Translations under genes and position numbers: made by a program
Notes under the pieces: generated by a model
The model's input: the letters and a program-made list of their open reading frames with translations, nothing else
Database searches by the model: none
What the model was told of the DNA's origin: nothing
NCBI GenBank assembly: GCA_027604665.1
Contig: JADGIZ010000334.1
Span: 1 to 15,819 of the forward strand
Length of the DNA: 15,819 nucleotides
Origin: Polyrhizophydium stewartii
Lineage: Eukaryota > Chytridiomycota > Chytridiomycetes > Rhizophydiales
Direction: 5' to 3'
Part shown: positions 1 through 9,861 of the stretch, piece after piece
Position numbering within the stretch: position 1 is the stretch's first letter
How the letters are laid out: each line of letters opens with the position of its first letter

Positions 1-27
1 CCCCCCCCCCGCGCCGCGCCCGCACAG
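1..27 (+). other. 3' end of a beta-adaptin intron, opening with a C homopolymer
   Basis: The conserved reading frame can be followed back to [10 protein letters not shown], where an acceptor cacag at 23-27 precedes position 28. The glycine codon needs one base from an upstream exon (phase 1), the same junction type as other introns here. Ten C residues open the window; this could be genuine or a contig-edge artefact. Confidence 0.6.
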
Positions 28-3000
28 GCAAGGTCCACGAGCTGCGCGACGAGCTCGCCTACGACAAGCGGGACTCCAAGCACGTGCGCAGGAAGAACGC
101 CCTCAAGAAGGTCGTCGCCAACATGACCATGGGCAACGACATGTCCGCGCTGTTCCCCGACGTCCTGAGCTGCATGAGCCTGCCTGCGCTCGAGATCAAG
201 AAGATGGTCTACCTCTACCTGATCACCTACGGCAAGCACAAGCCGGACCTGACTGCCAACGCCATCGGCTTCCTGACGCGGGTGCGTCTCACGACGCCTC
301 CCCCAGCCATCCCCAACGTCCAACGCCATCTGACCCCAGCCCCCTGCTCCGCGCCCGCCGCACGCAGGACACCGCCGACGAGAACCCGCTGATCCGTGCG
401 CTCGCGCTGCGCACAATGAGCAACATCCCCGTCGAAAAGGTTGCCGAGGGCCTGTGCGAGCCTCTGCGCCGTGCACTGGCAGATCGCGACCCATACGTCT
501 GCAAGACCGCCGCCCTCTGCGTCGCAAAGATGTTTGCCTACAGGGAGGAGCTTGTCCGCCAGCACGGCTTTGTTGAGCAGCTCGGTGCTCTGCTCAACCA
601 CGACAACCCTTCGGTGCGTTGTGCAGTCTGTCCGCGCTCCTCAAGTATCGCACCGCGAGATCTGACACGGCCTTCGCTGCCGATGCAGGTTGTGGCCAAT
701 GCCGTCGCCGCTCTCATGGACATGTCTGTCCGCTCGCCGAGCGTCGAGTTCCATCTCAGCATCGGCCAAGTCAACAAGCTGCTCTCGGCCATCGAGGAGT
801 GCAACGAGTGGGCACAGACATACATCCTGGAATCCATCATGACCGTCGTCCCGGACGATCCCGGCGATGCCGAGCTGCTTGCAGACCGCATCTCGCCGCG
901 TCTGCAGCACTCCAACTCGGCCGTCGTTCTCACCGCCATCCGCATCATGCTCTATCTCACAAACTACATCCGCAACGAGCACGCAATTCTCGCCATCTTC
1001 AAGAAACTCGGACCGCCGCTTGGTGCGCAGCGAGCGCGTCTTGCTCTGCTTAGCGCCGCGCGTGCTGACCGCCTCGTCATCGCACTGCCACCTCCGCCTT
1101 GCCAGTCACTCTGCTGCACAACTCGCCCGAGGTCCAGTATGTGGCTCTGCGCAATATCCAGCTCATCCTGCAGCGCCAGCGCGACTTTCTGCAAAACGAC
1201 CTCAAGGTCTTCTTTTGCAGATACGACGACCCCATCTATGTCAAGCTTGCCAAGCTCGATATCATGTTCCGGTTGACAAACGAGTCAAACATTAAGTTTG
1301 TTCTGCCCGAGCTCAAAGAGTGCGTGTCTGCCTGCTGGCGTAACGGCGGCGCTTTTCACAGTCTGACGTGCGATTGCGCATCGTGCCAGGTATGCGGCAG
1401 AAGTCGATGTCGACTTTGTGCGCAAAGCAGTGCGCTCGATCGGCCGCTGCGCAATCAAGATCGAGTCCTCGGCGGACAAGTGCATCGAGGCTCTCGTCGA
1501 GCTGATCACGACCAAGGTCAACTATGTTGTCCAGGAGGCTGTCGTCGTCATCAAGGTGCCTCGAGTTTGGCTCACTGGTCTGCAGCTCGTGTGCAGTCGC
1601 TGACTTGTTTCGCTCTTGTCCGCGACGCTCAGGACATCTTCCGCAAGTATCCCAACCGATACGAGAGCATCATCGGGACGCTGTGCGAGAGCCTCGACAG
1701 CCTCGACGAGCCCGAGGCAAAGGCCTCGATGGTCTGGATTGTGGGCCAGTACTCGGACCGCATCGAGAACGCCGACGAGCTTCTCCAGCAGTTCCTCGAG
1801 ACGTTCAAGGACGACGCTGCCGAGGTGCAACTGGCGCTCCTGACGGCAATCGTCAAGCTCTTCATCAAGCGTCCGACCGTTGGCCAGGATCTCGTGCCAA
1901 AGGTGCTCAAGCTTGCGACAGAAGAGATCGACAACCCGGATCTGCGCGATCGCGGCTTTATTTATTGGCGCCTGCTCTCGACGGATCCGGTGGCAGCCAA
2001 GGTATGCCGGCACAGTCACGCTGGAGTTTGTCTGGGTCCGCCTGCTGACTGCAGCTCCCTGTGTGCCCGCAGGCCATTATCCTTTCGGAGAGACCGCAGA
2101 TTTCGATCGACAGCGACAGCATGGACGGCCCGCTACTCAACCAGCTGCTTTACCATGTCTCGACCCTCTCGTCGCTCACGCACCGGCCGCCTCGCATGTC
2201 CGACGCACTTGCCGGCCGCATTGCAGGTTTCCCCAACTTCATCCTGTATGCCAACGGCCCGCCCGTCCAAAGCACGAGCGAGCCTGCGCGACCGCAAGTG
2301 TAAGTAGCCTGGCAGGTCGCGTCTCCAAGCGGCTTGGTTCTGACGCCGCCTGTCCGTGCATCCCAGGGCTAGCTCCGCTCCCGAGACCACATACAGAGAC
2401 ACGAGCAACCGTTACGGCGACGAGGACCTATACGCACCCCGCGTCAACGCCGCTCCTGTGCAAGAGAACAATCTCCTCGACTTGCTTGATTTGACTGTCG
2501 AGGACGAGTCTCCGCACGGCACGCCAATGATGCACGCCGGTTACTACGGCTCCCCAAACATGGGCACATTGCCGCAGGGAGCGCTGCAGCAAGACTCCCA
2601 GCCGCACACATCCATGTATTCGCATGCGATTGGATCCAGCTCAAGCAACGGATCCACGGGTCCTTATGGAAACCTAGCGGGCGTTAGCTTCGGCTCGCAA
2701 GGCCCAGACGCGACATCTGGTCTTGGCGTCGCGTCGGGCAACCTGCTCGGCGCAGCGGGCGGCGCGCCGTCGCTGACGAGTGCGCACAACCCTTTTGGCG
2801 CACCAGCGAGTTTTGGCGCCGCAGCTGCCGGCGCCGCTGGCGGTCTCGATCTTCTAGGCCTTGGAACAGACCCGGTTCCGCCTCTTGCGTCCCGCCCTAT
2901 TGGCGGCGGAATCGGCACTGGTGCTGGTGCTGGCGCTCTCGGCCTTGGCCCCGGCGCTGGCATGCCTGTCGGTGGTCAGATGGCATTTGGCGCCACGCCG

Positions 3001-4131
3001 AACCTGACATCCTCTGGCGCCGGCGCGGTGCTCGATCCGTTCGCCAAGACATCGACAGGCGTCGGCCTCGGCACTGCGACGCCGCTCTCAAGCAGCACAA
3101 TGTCGCCCATGAGCCCCTCCAGAGAGCCAAGCGCCCATCCGGCTGCCGCGGGCGTCGGCGAAATCACCCAAGATCTGTACTCGCTCAGCCTGCAGACGGG
3201 CTTTGCGACCCAAAAGACACTGTTCCTGGCAGCGCAGATGGGACGCGGGCTTGAGATCCAAGGCGCATGTGAGCGTCCTGTGCCGGCCGAGTTGGCGCCA
3301 AAAGGGCTTGATGCTGACGTTGGTCGCTGACTCGCTTGCTGGCTCGCTCGCAAGTTGTTCGGCGTCACGGCGTGCTGACGTGCGAAATGGTGTTGACCAA
3401 CCGCGCGCTGCAGCCCCTGTCCGACTTTGCGATTCTATTCAACAAGAACAGCTTCAGCCTGTGCCCGGCAACACCGCTCGAGGTCCGCTCGCCGCTGTTT
3501 CCGAACCAATCGGTCGAGACATCTCTCAAGCTCAAGGTCGAGGGTCTGCCGACGACCATGACGCCCGTGAACAGTGCGCCGCTCGCCGAAACGCCGTTCC
3601 GCTGCCCCGCGTCTCTCGCGGCTGACACGCAGAATGCCTGCGCAGATCTGCAGGTGGCGTTCAAGACCAACGCAGGCATTGTCTACTTCCAGACTCTGGT
3701 GCCCTTATACCTGTTCTTCTCGGAGCAAGGCCAGCTTCCTCCGCAGACGTGGCTCAAGATGTGGAAGGAGGAGATTCCAAACGAGGCCAAGTTTGGATTC
3801 CCGCTTGCCAGGGTCGAGCCTGCGGCCGTTGTGCGCGCGAAGCTGCAGGCCAGCAACGTCTTTACAGTCGCCGAGCGTGTGGTGGACAATGTCGTGAGTG
3901 ATCGCCGCTGAGACGGAGTGGCTTGTGCCTGCCGAAGCCGATCGTGCTCTGACAATCGTGGCTCCCGCACAGCCGTGCATGTATCTTTCGGTGAAGCTGG
4001 AGGACGGCACGATCTTCTTGGTCGAGATGCGCATCGAGTCATCTCTTTCAATTTGCGCCTGCGTTGTCAAGACGTATGCTGCGCATCTGTTCGACGTCTT
4101 CCAGGCGTCAATCCAGACGATCCTGGGCTGA
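28..4131 (+). CDS. APL2: Beta-adaptin, large subunit of a clathrin adaptor complex (AP-1 type preferred), 5' partial
   Basis: Large beta subunit of a heterotetrameric adaptor that links clathrin to cargo on trans-Golgi, endosomal or plasma membranes. Exons read as 28-281, 368-613, 689-1022, 1106-1319, 1390-1555, 1633-2001, 2073-2299, 2367-3268, 3355-3573, 3646-3893 and 3973-4131, giving about 1111 visible residues; the start codon and first residues are off the window. The trunk is a helical-repeat solenoid and very conserved (for example [55 protein letters not shown]). A Gly/Ala/Ser-rich hinge follows (visible residues about 603-866), then a full appendage (about 867 onward: [44 protein letters not shown]). 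The protein is longer than the usual 940 or so residues because of the hinge. AP-1 versus AP-2 cannot be settled here; strong trunk conservation makes me prefer AP-1, so the symbol is tentative. It converges on the methylesterase gene. Confidence 0.9.
614..688 (+). other. In-frame, stop-free intron of the beta-adaptin gene (75 bases)
   Basis: Donor gtgcgt, branch-like ctgac at 662-666, acceptor gatgcag. The intron is 75 bases, phase 0, and has no stop in frame, so an ORF-only reading inserts 25 residues. Removing it joins NHDNPS to VVANAVAAL, the uninterrupted order of the family. Confidence 0.85.
3574..3645 (+). other. In-frame, stop-free intron in the appendage of the beta-adaptin gene (72 bases)
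   Basis: Donor gtgcgc, branch-like gctgac at 3621-3626, acceptor tgcgcag. It is 72 bases, phase 1, and open in frame. Splicing restores [12 protein letters not shown], which matches the appendage consensus without a gap; leaving it in adds 24 residues that have no counterpart. Confidence 0.85.
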
Positions 4132-4269
4132 GAGAGGCATGGCGCATCCGCAAACGAGCACAAATCAAACGAAACAGTAAACAGCACTTGCTGTGGAAAA
4201 AGGCAGCCTTTTTTTGAGAATGGGAGCTGCCATTGGGGAGCCTATGGCGATGAGGGTCAGGCGATTGTG
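4132..4269. terminator. Convergent 3' intergenic region of the beta-adaptin and methylesterase genes
   Basis: This 138-base gap lies between two stop codons facing each other. It is much richer in A and T than its surroundings, with an A-rich stretch at 4151-4184 and two inverted repeats: ACAGCA/TGCTGT at 4181-4194, and AAAAAGGC/GCCTTTTT around 4197-4213. Both transcripts probably end and are polyadenylated here. No perfect AATAAA is seen on either strand. Confidence 0.5.
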
Positions 4270-5647
4270 TTATTGTGGACGCGCGGGGATCGGGAAGCGC
4301 TTGATGACAACCTGTGACTGGTTGCGCTTCCAAAAGTCGATAAGAGTCGCCGCGAGCTTTCCAGGGGCGTCCTCTTGCACGTTGTGACCGCTCTCTGGGT
4401 AAATCTCCATCTGGAACTTGCCTGGCGGGCAGAGGGGTCAACAAGGAGCGTGTGCATAGCGCTGAGAAGAGCTCAAGATCACTCCGCACCTTGCATCTGC
4501 CCGATCGTCAGAGCCTTGTCGAGGCGGTCGGTGCCTGCCGATTGCCGTCAGCTCTCTGCACGCCGTTCAGGGGGTGGCATTCGAGCACACGCAGCGCACC
4601 TGCGAGCACCAGGAGACGGCCCGCGCGCACAGAAAGGAACTTTTCCGACAGGCCCAAGAACCAGCCCTCCCAGTGTGGCGAAGTCTTGAACAGATCCGTG
4701 CGCCAGGTGAACTGGCCCGTTGGCTGCGCAATGAGCTGGTCGGGCATCGCAAGCTGCGCGATCGTCTGGTTTCGCATGTGGTTGTTGCGCATGCTGCGGG
4801 TGGCGGATGTTCAGCATCCCAGCGCGCTGGCGCAGCCCCCGGGGAGCGGCACTCACGCCCACTTGGTCGCCGCCTCGATCGAGGGGAACGACTCTGGACG
4901 TGCACGCAGGATCTGCCTCATGGCCGACAGCGCGTCGATGGCGGTGCCTGTGCAGCCGCTGCGCCGTCAGCGCAGGGCCGCTGGACGTGCATCGCGCATC
5001 GGCGGGCGGCTGCCGCGGCGCACCCTCGACAACGTCGATGACGACGACGCCGCGCAGTCCCGTGAACAGCCGGCGCGATGCGGCATCAACGACAACGGAT
5101 CCGCCGAGACTGCGGGCGGCAGGTGCGATCGCGGGGTGAGCACATGCGCTGCGCCATGCAAGTACGCACCCCGGGCGGCCGCACCTGTGGCCGACCAGGA
5201 AGATGTCCCGGTTGTGCGGGGCCGGATACAGATGCTGGACGAGGGCGGCGAGGTCGTCGGCGAGCGTTGCGAGGGGCATCTCCTCCGAGTCGGTGCGAGT
5301 GGCGCCTGCGCAGCCGACGAGCCGTCAGCGCATCAACCGCGCCAGAGGCGCTGTGCGGAGCGCCGGGGATGCGTGTGGGTGGGTGGGCATGCGTGGGTGC
5401 TTTGGGGCGGCAGCGCACCGTGGCCGCGGGCGTCGAAGCACAGGATCGAGCACTGCAGCGGCTCGGCGCCGTTGAGCAGGCGGTCGACCAGCAGCGCCCA
5501 TATGAGCGCCGAATGCCCCGCGCCGTGGTGGAACACAAGCACCGGGCCCGCGTCGCGCCTGGTCTCGTATGCACGGAACGTGCCGCCGCGCTCCGGCAGC
5601 TCGACGTCGCGGCTCGTCTCGAACCACTTGCTCCAATGCGAGTCCAT
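4270..5647 (-). CDS. PPE1: Protein phosphatase methylesterase 1 (PME-1/Ppe1 family alpha/beta hydrolase)
   Basis: Removes the methyl ester from the C-terminal leucine of the PP2A catalytic subunit, countering the leucine carboxyl methyltransferase. In transcript order the exons are 5647-5419, 5305-5185, 5109-5024, 4947-4857, 4793-4600, 4534-4490 and 4421-4270: 918 coding bases, 305 residues. Landmarks are [13 protein letters not shown], the oxyanion-side [18 protein letters not shown] with nucleophile Ser117, [15 protein letters not shown] with acid Asp142, [45 protein letters not shown] and [11 protein letters not shown] with His268. The full triad is therefore present. The protein is shorter than the roughly 390-400 residues of human and yeast forms: it lacks most of the N-terminal extension and the acidic insert. 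The start was chosen because no acceptor or conserved sequence lies upstream. It shares its promoter with the Bms1 gene. Confidence 0.92.
5306..5418 (-). other. Methylesterase intron 1 (113 bases), carrying a G-quadruplex motif on the opposite strand
   Basis: Transcript-strand donor GTGCGC at 5418 descending, branch-like GCTGAC, acceptor TGCGCAG ending at 5306. It joins DARGHG to [14 protein letters not shown]. It is the longest intron of this gene. On the plus strand, 5377-5397 reads GGGTGGGTGGGCATGCGTGGG. Confidence 0.85.
5377..5397 (+). promoter_or_regulatory. Canonical G-quadruplex motif
   Basis: Four GGG runs at 5377-5379, 5381-5383, 5385-5387 and 5395-5397 are separated by loops of 1, 1 and 7 bases, which meets the usual G3+N1-7 rule. 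Extra GGGG runs flank it at 5365-5368 and 5404-5407. It lies on the non-transcribed-RNA side of a methylesterase intron, so it would form in DNA and not in the pre-mRNA. Confidence 0.6.
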
Positions 5648-5752
5648 ATGGCAAGGCGGCCGAGCTTGGCTCACGCTCCCTTTCGTTCTTTTTTTTCTTT
5701 TTGAGCTGCGACACCCCACCCAGCAGCGGCCAGCGCACTCGCACGACTCGCC
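5648..5752. promoter_or_regulatory. Bidirectional promoter between the methylesterase and Bms1 genes
   Basis: Only 105 bases separate the two start codons on opposite strands. The gap holds a pyrimidine tract at about 5679-5702 on the plus strand, dominated by T runs. Poly(dA:dT)-type tracts commonly keep nucleosomes away from fungal promoters, so it may serve both genes; that role is inferred. No clear TATA box is seen. Confidence 0.6.
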
Positions 5753-8700
5753 ATGGACGCCGCCGCAACCAAGGCGCCCAAGACACATCGCGCGCGCCAG
5801 GCCGGCCCAAAGGCCGAGAAGAAGAAGCGTCACGTCAAGAACCAGGAGCGCAACAACCCGAGGGCAAGCGCGCTCGCCGGATGCGCAGCGACGAGATGGC
5901 GCTCGCTGACGCCCGACATGTGCTGCTGCCGTCGCCGTCTCGCTGCGGCCGGGTTCCGGACGCCGCAACCGTGGCATGGCGCCGTGCTTCCTACCGACAA
6001 CTCGCGCTGCCTGCATGCGGCTGTCTTGCTGCATCGCAGGCCTTCACATCGTACTCGTCGCGCAACGCAGACCGCACGATCCGGCGCAATGTCGAGAAAG
6101 AGCAGAAGAAACTGCATGTCCCACTCGTGGACCGCACGCCCGTGGAGGCGCCGCCGTTTGTTGTCGCTGTTGTCGGCCCGCCCAAGGTGCGCTCGCGTGC
6201 CCGCACTCTGCCGCCAGCAGTCCGCCGCATGTGTCTGTTGACGCTGTTTTTCTTTTTTGCAGACCGGCAAAACGACGCTCATCAAGTCGCTCGTCAAGCG
6301 GTACACAAAGCACTCGCTCACCGAGATCCACGGCCCAATCACCGTCGTCAGCGGTGCGTTTCGTAAATAATTCCCGTGCTTTCTCTGCGCTGCTGACGCT
6401 GGCAGAATGCTGCAGGCAAAAACCGGCGTCTAACATTCGTCGAGTGCAACAACGATATCAACTCGATGATCGATATTGGAAAAGTTGCCGACCTCGTGCT
6501 GCTGCTGATTGACGCGAGCTACGGATTTGAGATGGTGCGCCATACCATCATGATCTCGAGTCACGCTTTTGCGCAGGCTTGCGAAATGCTGATCCAGACA
6601 TGCAGGAGACGTTTGAGTTCCTCAACATTCTGCAAGTGCACGGCTTCCCGCGCGTCATGGGCGTGCTCACGCACCTCGACAAGTTCAGAGACAACAAGCG
6701 CCTGCGCAAGGTCAAGAAGCGCCTCAAGCAGCGCTTCTGGACCGAGATCTACCAGGGCGCCAAGCTGTTTTACCTCTCGGGCATCATCAATGGCCGCTAC
6801 CCCAAAACCGAGATCCTGAACCTGTCGCGCTTCATTTCGGTCATGAAGTTCCGCCCGCTCATCTGGCGCAACACGCATCCGTACTTGCTCGCGGACCGTA
6901 TGGAGGACATCACGGACCCCGAGACCGTGCGCGTCAACCCGAAGTGCGACCGCATCGTGACACTCTACGGCTACCTGCGCGGCACCAACCTCAAGGACAA
7001 CGGCAAGGTCCATATCCCGGGCGTTGGCGACCACAGCATCGCCAGCATCTCGATCCTCGAGGACCCGTGCCCGTTCCCGGAGAAGACGCGCCGCAAGCTC
7101 AGCGAGAAGAGCAAGCTGCTCTATGCGCCAATGAGCGACGTGGGCGGCATTTTGTACGACAAAGACGCAGTGTACATCAACGTCCCCGGCCACTTCTCGC
7201 GCCACAAGGGTGGAGCCGACGGCGAGGAGGATGCGGAGCCGGCGGGGCCTGGCGAGCAGATGGTCATGGATCTGCAGGAGGCGCGGGCCACCATCGCTGA
7301 TCGCGTCAAGGACAGCCAGCTCCGCATCTTCAACGCGTCCAAGCCGATGCTTGCGCGCGACGCTGAGGGCCTGGTGCTTCGTGCCACAGAGTCTGACGAT
7401 GAAGACGATGAGGACGATGAGGAGGAGCAGGACGGCGAAAGCGCGTTTGTTGATGACGATGACGATGACGACGAGGATGGCGAGGACGACGACGATGACG
7501 ACGATGAGGATGCAGACGAGGACGGCAACGGCGAGGACGACGGTGCGCCAGACGCATTCGGCCGTCAGCGCCGGCGGGTCAACCGTGGCTATGCCAAGGC
7601 GCAGGCCGGCGAGTCGTTCACCAACGGCGGCGGCAGCGACGATGACGGCGACGGCGAGGTCGCGTTTGCCGAGAGCGACAGCGACCTTGGGTTGAGTGGT
7701 GACGAGGAAGAGTTTGGCGACGGCGACGACGACGACGATGATGACGGGCTGCAGGGCGGTGCCGAGGTTGACGTTGACGTTGGCGAGGACGGATCGTTGC
7801 GGTGGAAGACCGATATGCACGCCAAGGCAGAGGCCAACTTCCGCAACCTCCGCCGCAGGCTGAACCTCAACGACTATGTTTACAACCCGGAGAAATACGC
7901 CGACGTGGCTGCTTCTCGTGAAACGGAGGGACAAGGCGATGCAGAGGAGGACGGCGACGACCTGTTCCAGATCAAGCGCAGGCCAACCGCGGCTGACCGC
8001 CCGCGGTCGCTTGCCCTCGTCGATACGGCCAAGTTTGAGGTTGCGCCGGACCTGCTCGACTTTTGGTCTGACGAAGAGGTGAGTCCACATGGCATACCAG
8101 GTTAATGGCTGGCGGCAGCACCTGCTGACAGGCTCGCAAACAGAATCTCGAGGACTTGCGCAGCCGATTTGTGACTGGCAAGAACCTCGGCGCCGACGGC
8201 GAAAATGGGGACGCAGACGACGCGCAGAATGGCGAGGGAGCCGAAGGCGGCGACGGCGACGACGAGGTCTACGGCGACTTTGAGGACCTTGAAAACCCCG
8301 AGGCGTCGAGCGGACCTTCTGCAAGCAAAGCCTCAAAGAATGGTCCTGCAGCGCCGTCGCAAAGCGAGATTGAGCAGGAGCGCGAGGCCAACGCGCGTCG
8401 CAAGGAGGAGCTCAAGAAGAAGTTTGACGATCAGTACGACGGCGAAGACGGCGAGGACGACACGACGAACATCTACGAGAACGCCAAGCAGGAGATGTCG
8501 CGGCAACAAGAGCTGAACCGCGCCGAGTTCCAGGACTTGGATCCCGAGGCGCGCGCGCGGATCGAGGGCTACCGGTCGGGCACCTACGTGCGCATCGTGC
8601 TCGAGGGCATGCCGTGCGAGTTTGTGCAGACATTCGACCCGGACTATCCCATCATTGTCGGCGGCCTGCTGACGACTGAGCTCAGCTTTGGCTTTGTGCA

Positions 8701-9790
8701 AGTGCGCATCAAGAAGCACCGCTGGGCCAAGAAGATCCTCAAGACCAACGACCCGCTCATCTTCTCGCTCGGCTGGCGCCGCTTCCAGACGATACCGCTG
8801 TACTCGCTCAACACAGATGCGACGCGCAACCGCATGCTCAAGTACACGCCCGAGCACATGCACTGTCTCGCGACGTTTTATGGCCCCGTGACCCCGCCCA
8901 ACACGGGCTTCTGCTGCTTCCAGTCCGTGTCGGACAAGACCGCCGCATTCCGCATCAGCGCCACAGGCGTCGTGCTCGAGATTGACCGCTCGACCGAAGT
9001 CGTCAAGAAGCTCAAGCTGACCGGCACGCCGATGAAGGTGTTCAAGAACACGGCTTTCGTCAAGGACATGTTCACGACGGCGCTCGAGGTCGCCAAGTTT
9101 GAAGGCGCGAGCCTGCGCACGGTCAGCGGCATCCGCGGCCAGGTCAAGAAGGCGCTGCCCAAGCCCGAGGGCGCATTCCGTGCCACGTTCGAGGACAAGG
9201 TGCTCGTGAGCGACATTGTGTTCCTGCGCGCGTGGTACCCGGTCAAGCCCAAGAAGTTCTACAACCCCGTCACGTCGCTGCTTCTGTCCAACAAGCTCGC
9301 GTGGCGCGGCATGCGCACCACGGGCCAGCTGCGCCGCGACGAGGGCGTGCGCCTGGTCCAGAACCAGGACTCGCTCTACAAGCCGATCGAGCGCCCGACC
9401 CGCCGGTTCAACAAGCTCCGCGTGCCCAAAGCGCTGCAGGCGGATCTGCCGTTTGCATCCAAGCCCAAGCAGCTCCCCAAGCAGCGCCGCCCGTCGCTGA
9501 TGACGCGCCGCGCGGTTGTCATGGAGCCGCACGAGCGCAAGGTCGCGACGCTGATCCAGGCCATCAACACAATCCGCAACGACAAGGCGCAGAAGCGCAA
9601 GGACAAGGAGAAGGAGCGCAAAGCCGTGGCAGCCAAGAAGAAGGCCAAGGTCGCCGAGATGGACGCCAAGATGAGCAAGGAGCGCGCCAAGGAGTTCCAT
9701 CGCGAGACAGGCAAGAAACGTGCCCGCGAGGAGGCGCAGGAGGCCCGCACTGCCAACAAGACGAGCAAGCGCAGCAGGCCGTCGTCGTGA
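5753..9790 (+). CDS. BMS1: Ribosome biogenesis GTPase Bms1
   Basis: Nucleolar GTPase of the 90S pre-ribosome (small-subunit processome), needed for 18S rRNA processing and 40S assembly with Rcl1 and U3 snoRNP. Exons 5753-5863, 6040-6186, 6263-6353, 6416-6534, 6606-8078 and 8144-9790 give 1195 residues, close to yeast (about 1180). Order: basic N-terminus; P-loop GPPKTGKT at residues 83-90; [20 protein letters not shown] in the G4 position; [25 protein letters not shown]2CN-like part about 253-302 ([22 protein letters not shown]); acidic region about 418-560; conserved C-terminal domain about 773-1087 ([78 protein letters not shown]); and a Lys/Arg-rich tail. The protein is complete and apparently functional. 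Intron 1 uses a GC donor. The gene ends 71 bases from the convergent J-protein gene. Confidence 0.96.
5864..6039 (+). other. GC-AG intron of BMS1 (176 bases)
   Basis: The N-terminal exon ends NNPR and the next conserved block starts AFTSYSSRN, as in the N-x-x-AF motif of the family. No GT donor lies at the junction; the sequence reads agg|gcaagc, a GC donor with a good consensus. The acceptor is catcgcag. The branch-like CTGAC is at 5906-5910 and no AG dinucleotide occurs between it and the acceptor at 6038-6039. It is the longest intron in the window. Confidence 0.75.
7389..7800 (+). repeat. Asp/Glu-coding low-complexity tract in BMS1
   Basis: Near-repetitive GAC, GAT and GAG codons encode long acidic runs in two blocks separated by a short basic segment (RQRRRVNRG). 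Acidic spacers are normal in Bms1 proteins. On the complementary strand the same bases read as Val/Ile-rich frames without stops, which creates a long false antisense ORF. Confidence 0.9.
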
Positions 9791-9861
9791 GGAGCAGCCG
9801 ACGCCGCTTTGGCGTGCATTCAAGGCAATAAACTGATAGGGTGGGAGTGCGATTGCTGTTA
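9791..9861. terminator. Convergent 3' region of the BMS1 and J-protein genes
   Basis: Only 71 bases lie between the facing stop codons, so the two 3' untranslated regions almost certainly overlap. A plus-strand AATAAA at 9827-9832 lies 37 bases after the BMS1 stop. No equivalent signal is visible for the minus-strand gene, which ends in tandem stops TAA TAA. Confidence 0.6.
9827..9832 (+). promoter_or_regulatory. Candidate polyadenylation signal AATAAA for BMS1
   Basis: A perfect AATAAA in an otherwise GC-rich 3' gap, at the usual short distance after the stop codon. Fungal polyadenylation signals are loose, so the function is inferred from position. Confidence 0.5.

Noticed and set aside
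3894..3912. A 19-base intron (GTGAG...CTGAG) in the adaptin appendage
   Set aside because: The same donor with a normal 79-base intron (3894-3972, branch CTGAC, acceptor CGCACAG) restores the conserved [12 protein letters not shown] to [12 protein letters not shown] spacing. The tiny intron would leave 20 extra residues.
4270..5647. The methylesterase region as a broken pseudogene
   Set aside because: Frame changes coincide with canonical splice sites at all six places, phases agree, and the triad is complete.
4452..5909. 485-residue open frame on the plus strand
   Set aside because: It is opposite six exons and introns of the methylesterase and overlaps the BMS1 start. The minus strand carries the recognisable protein.
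5864..6039. An intronic snoRNA in the long BMS1 intron
   Set aside because: I see no convincing C/D boxes or H/ACA hinge. Length alone is not evidence.
6561..8336. 591-residue open frame on the minus strand
   Set aside because: It lies entirely opposite BMS1 and is kept open by the complement of repeated GAC/GAT/GAG codons. Its Val/Ile-rich repeats match no family I know.
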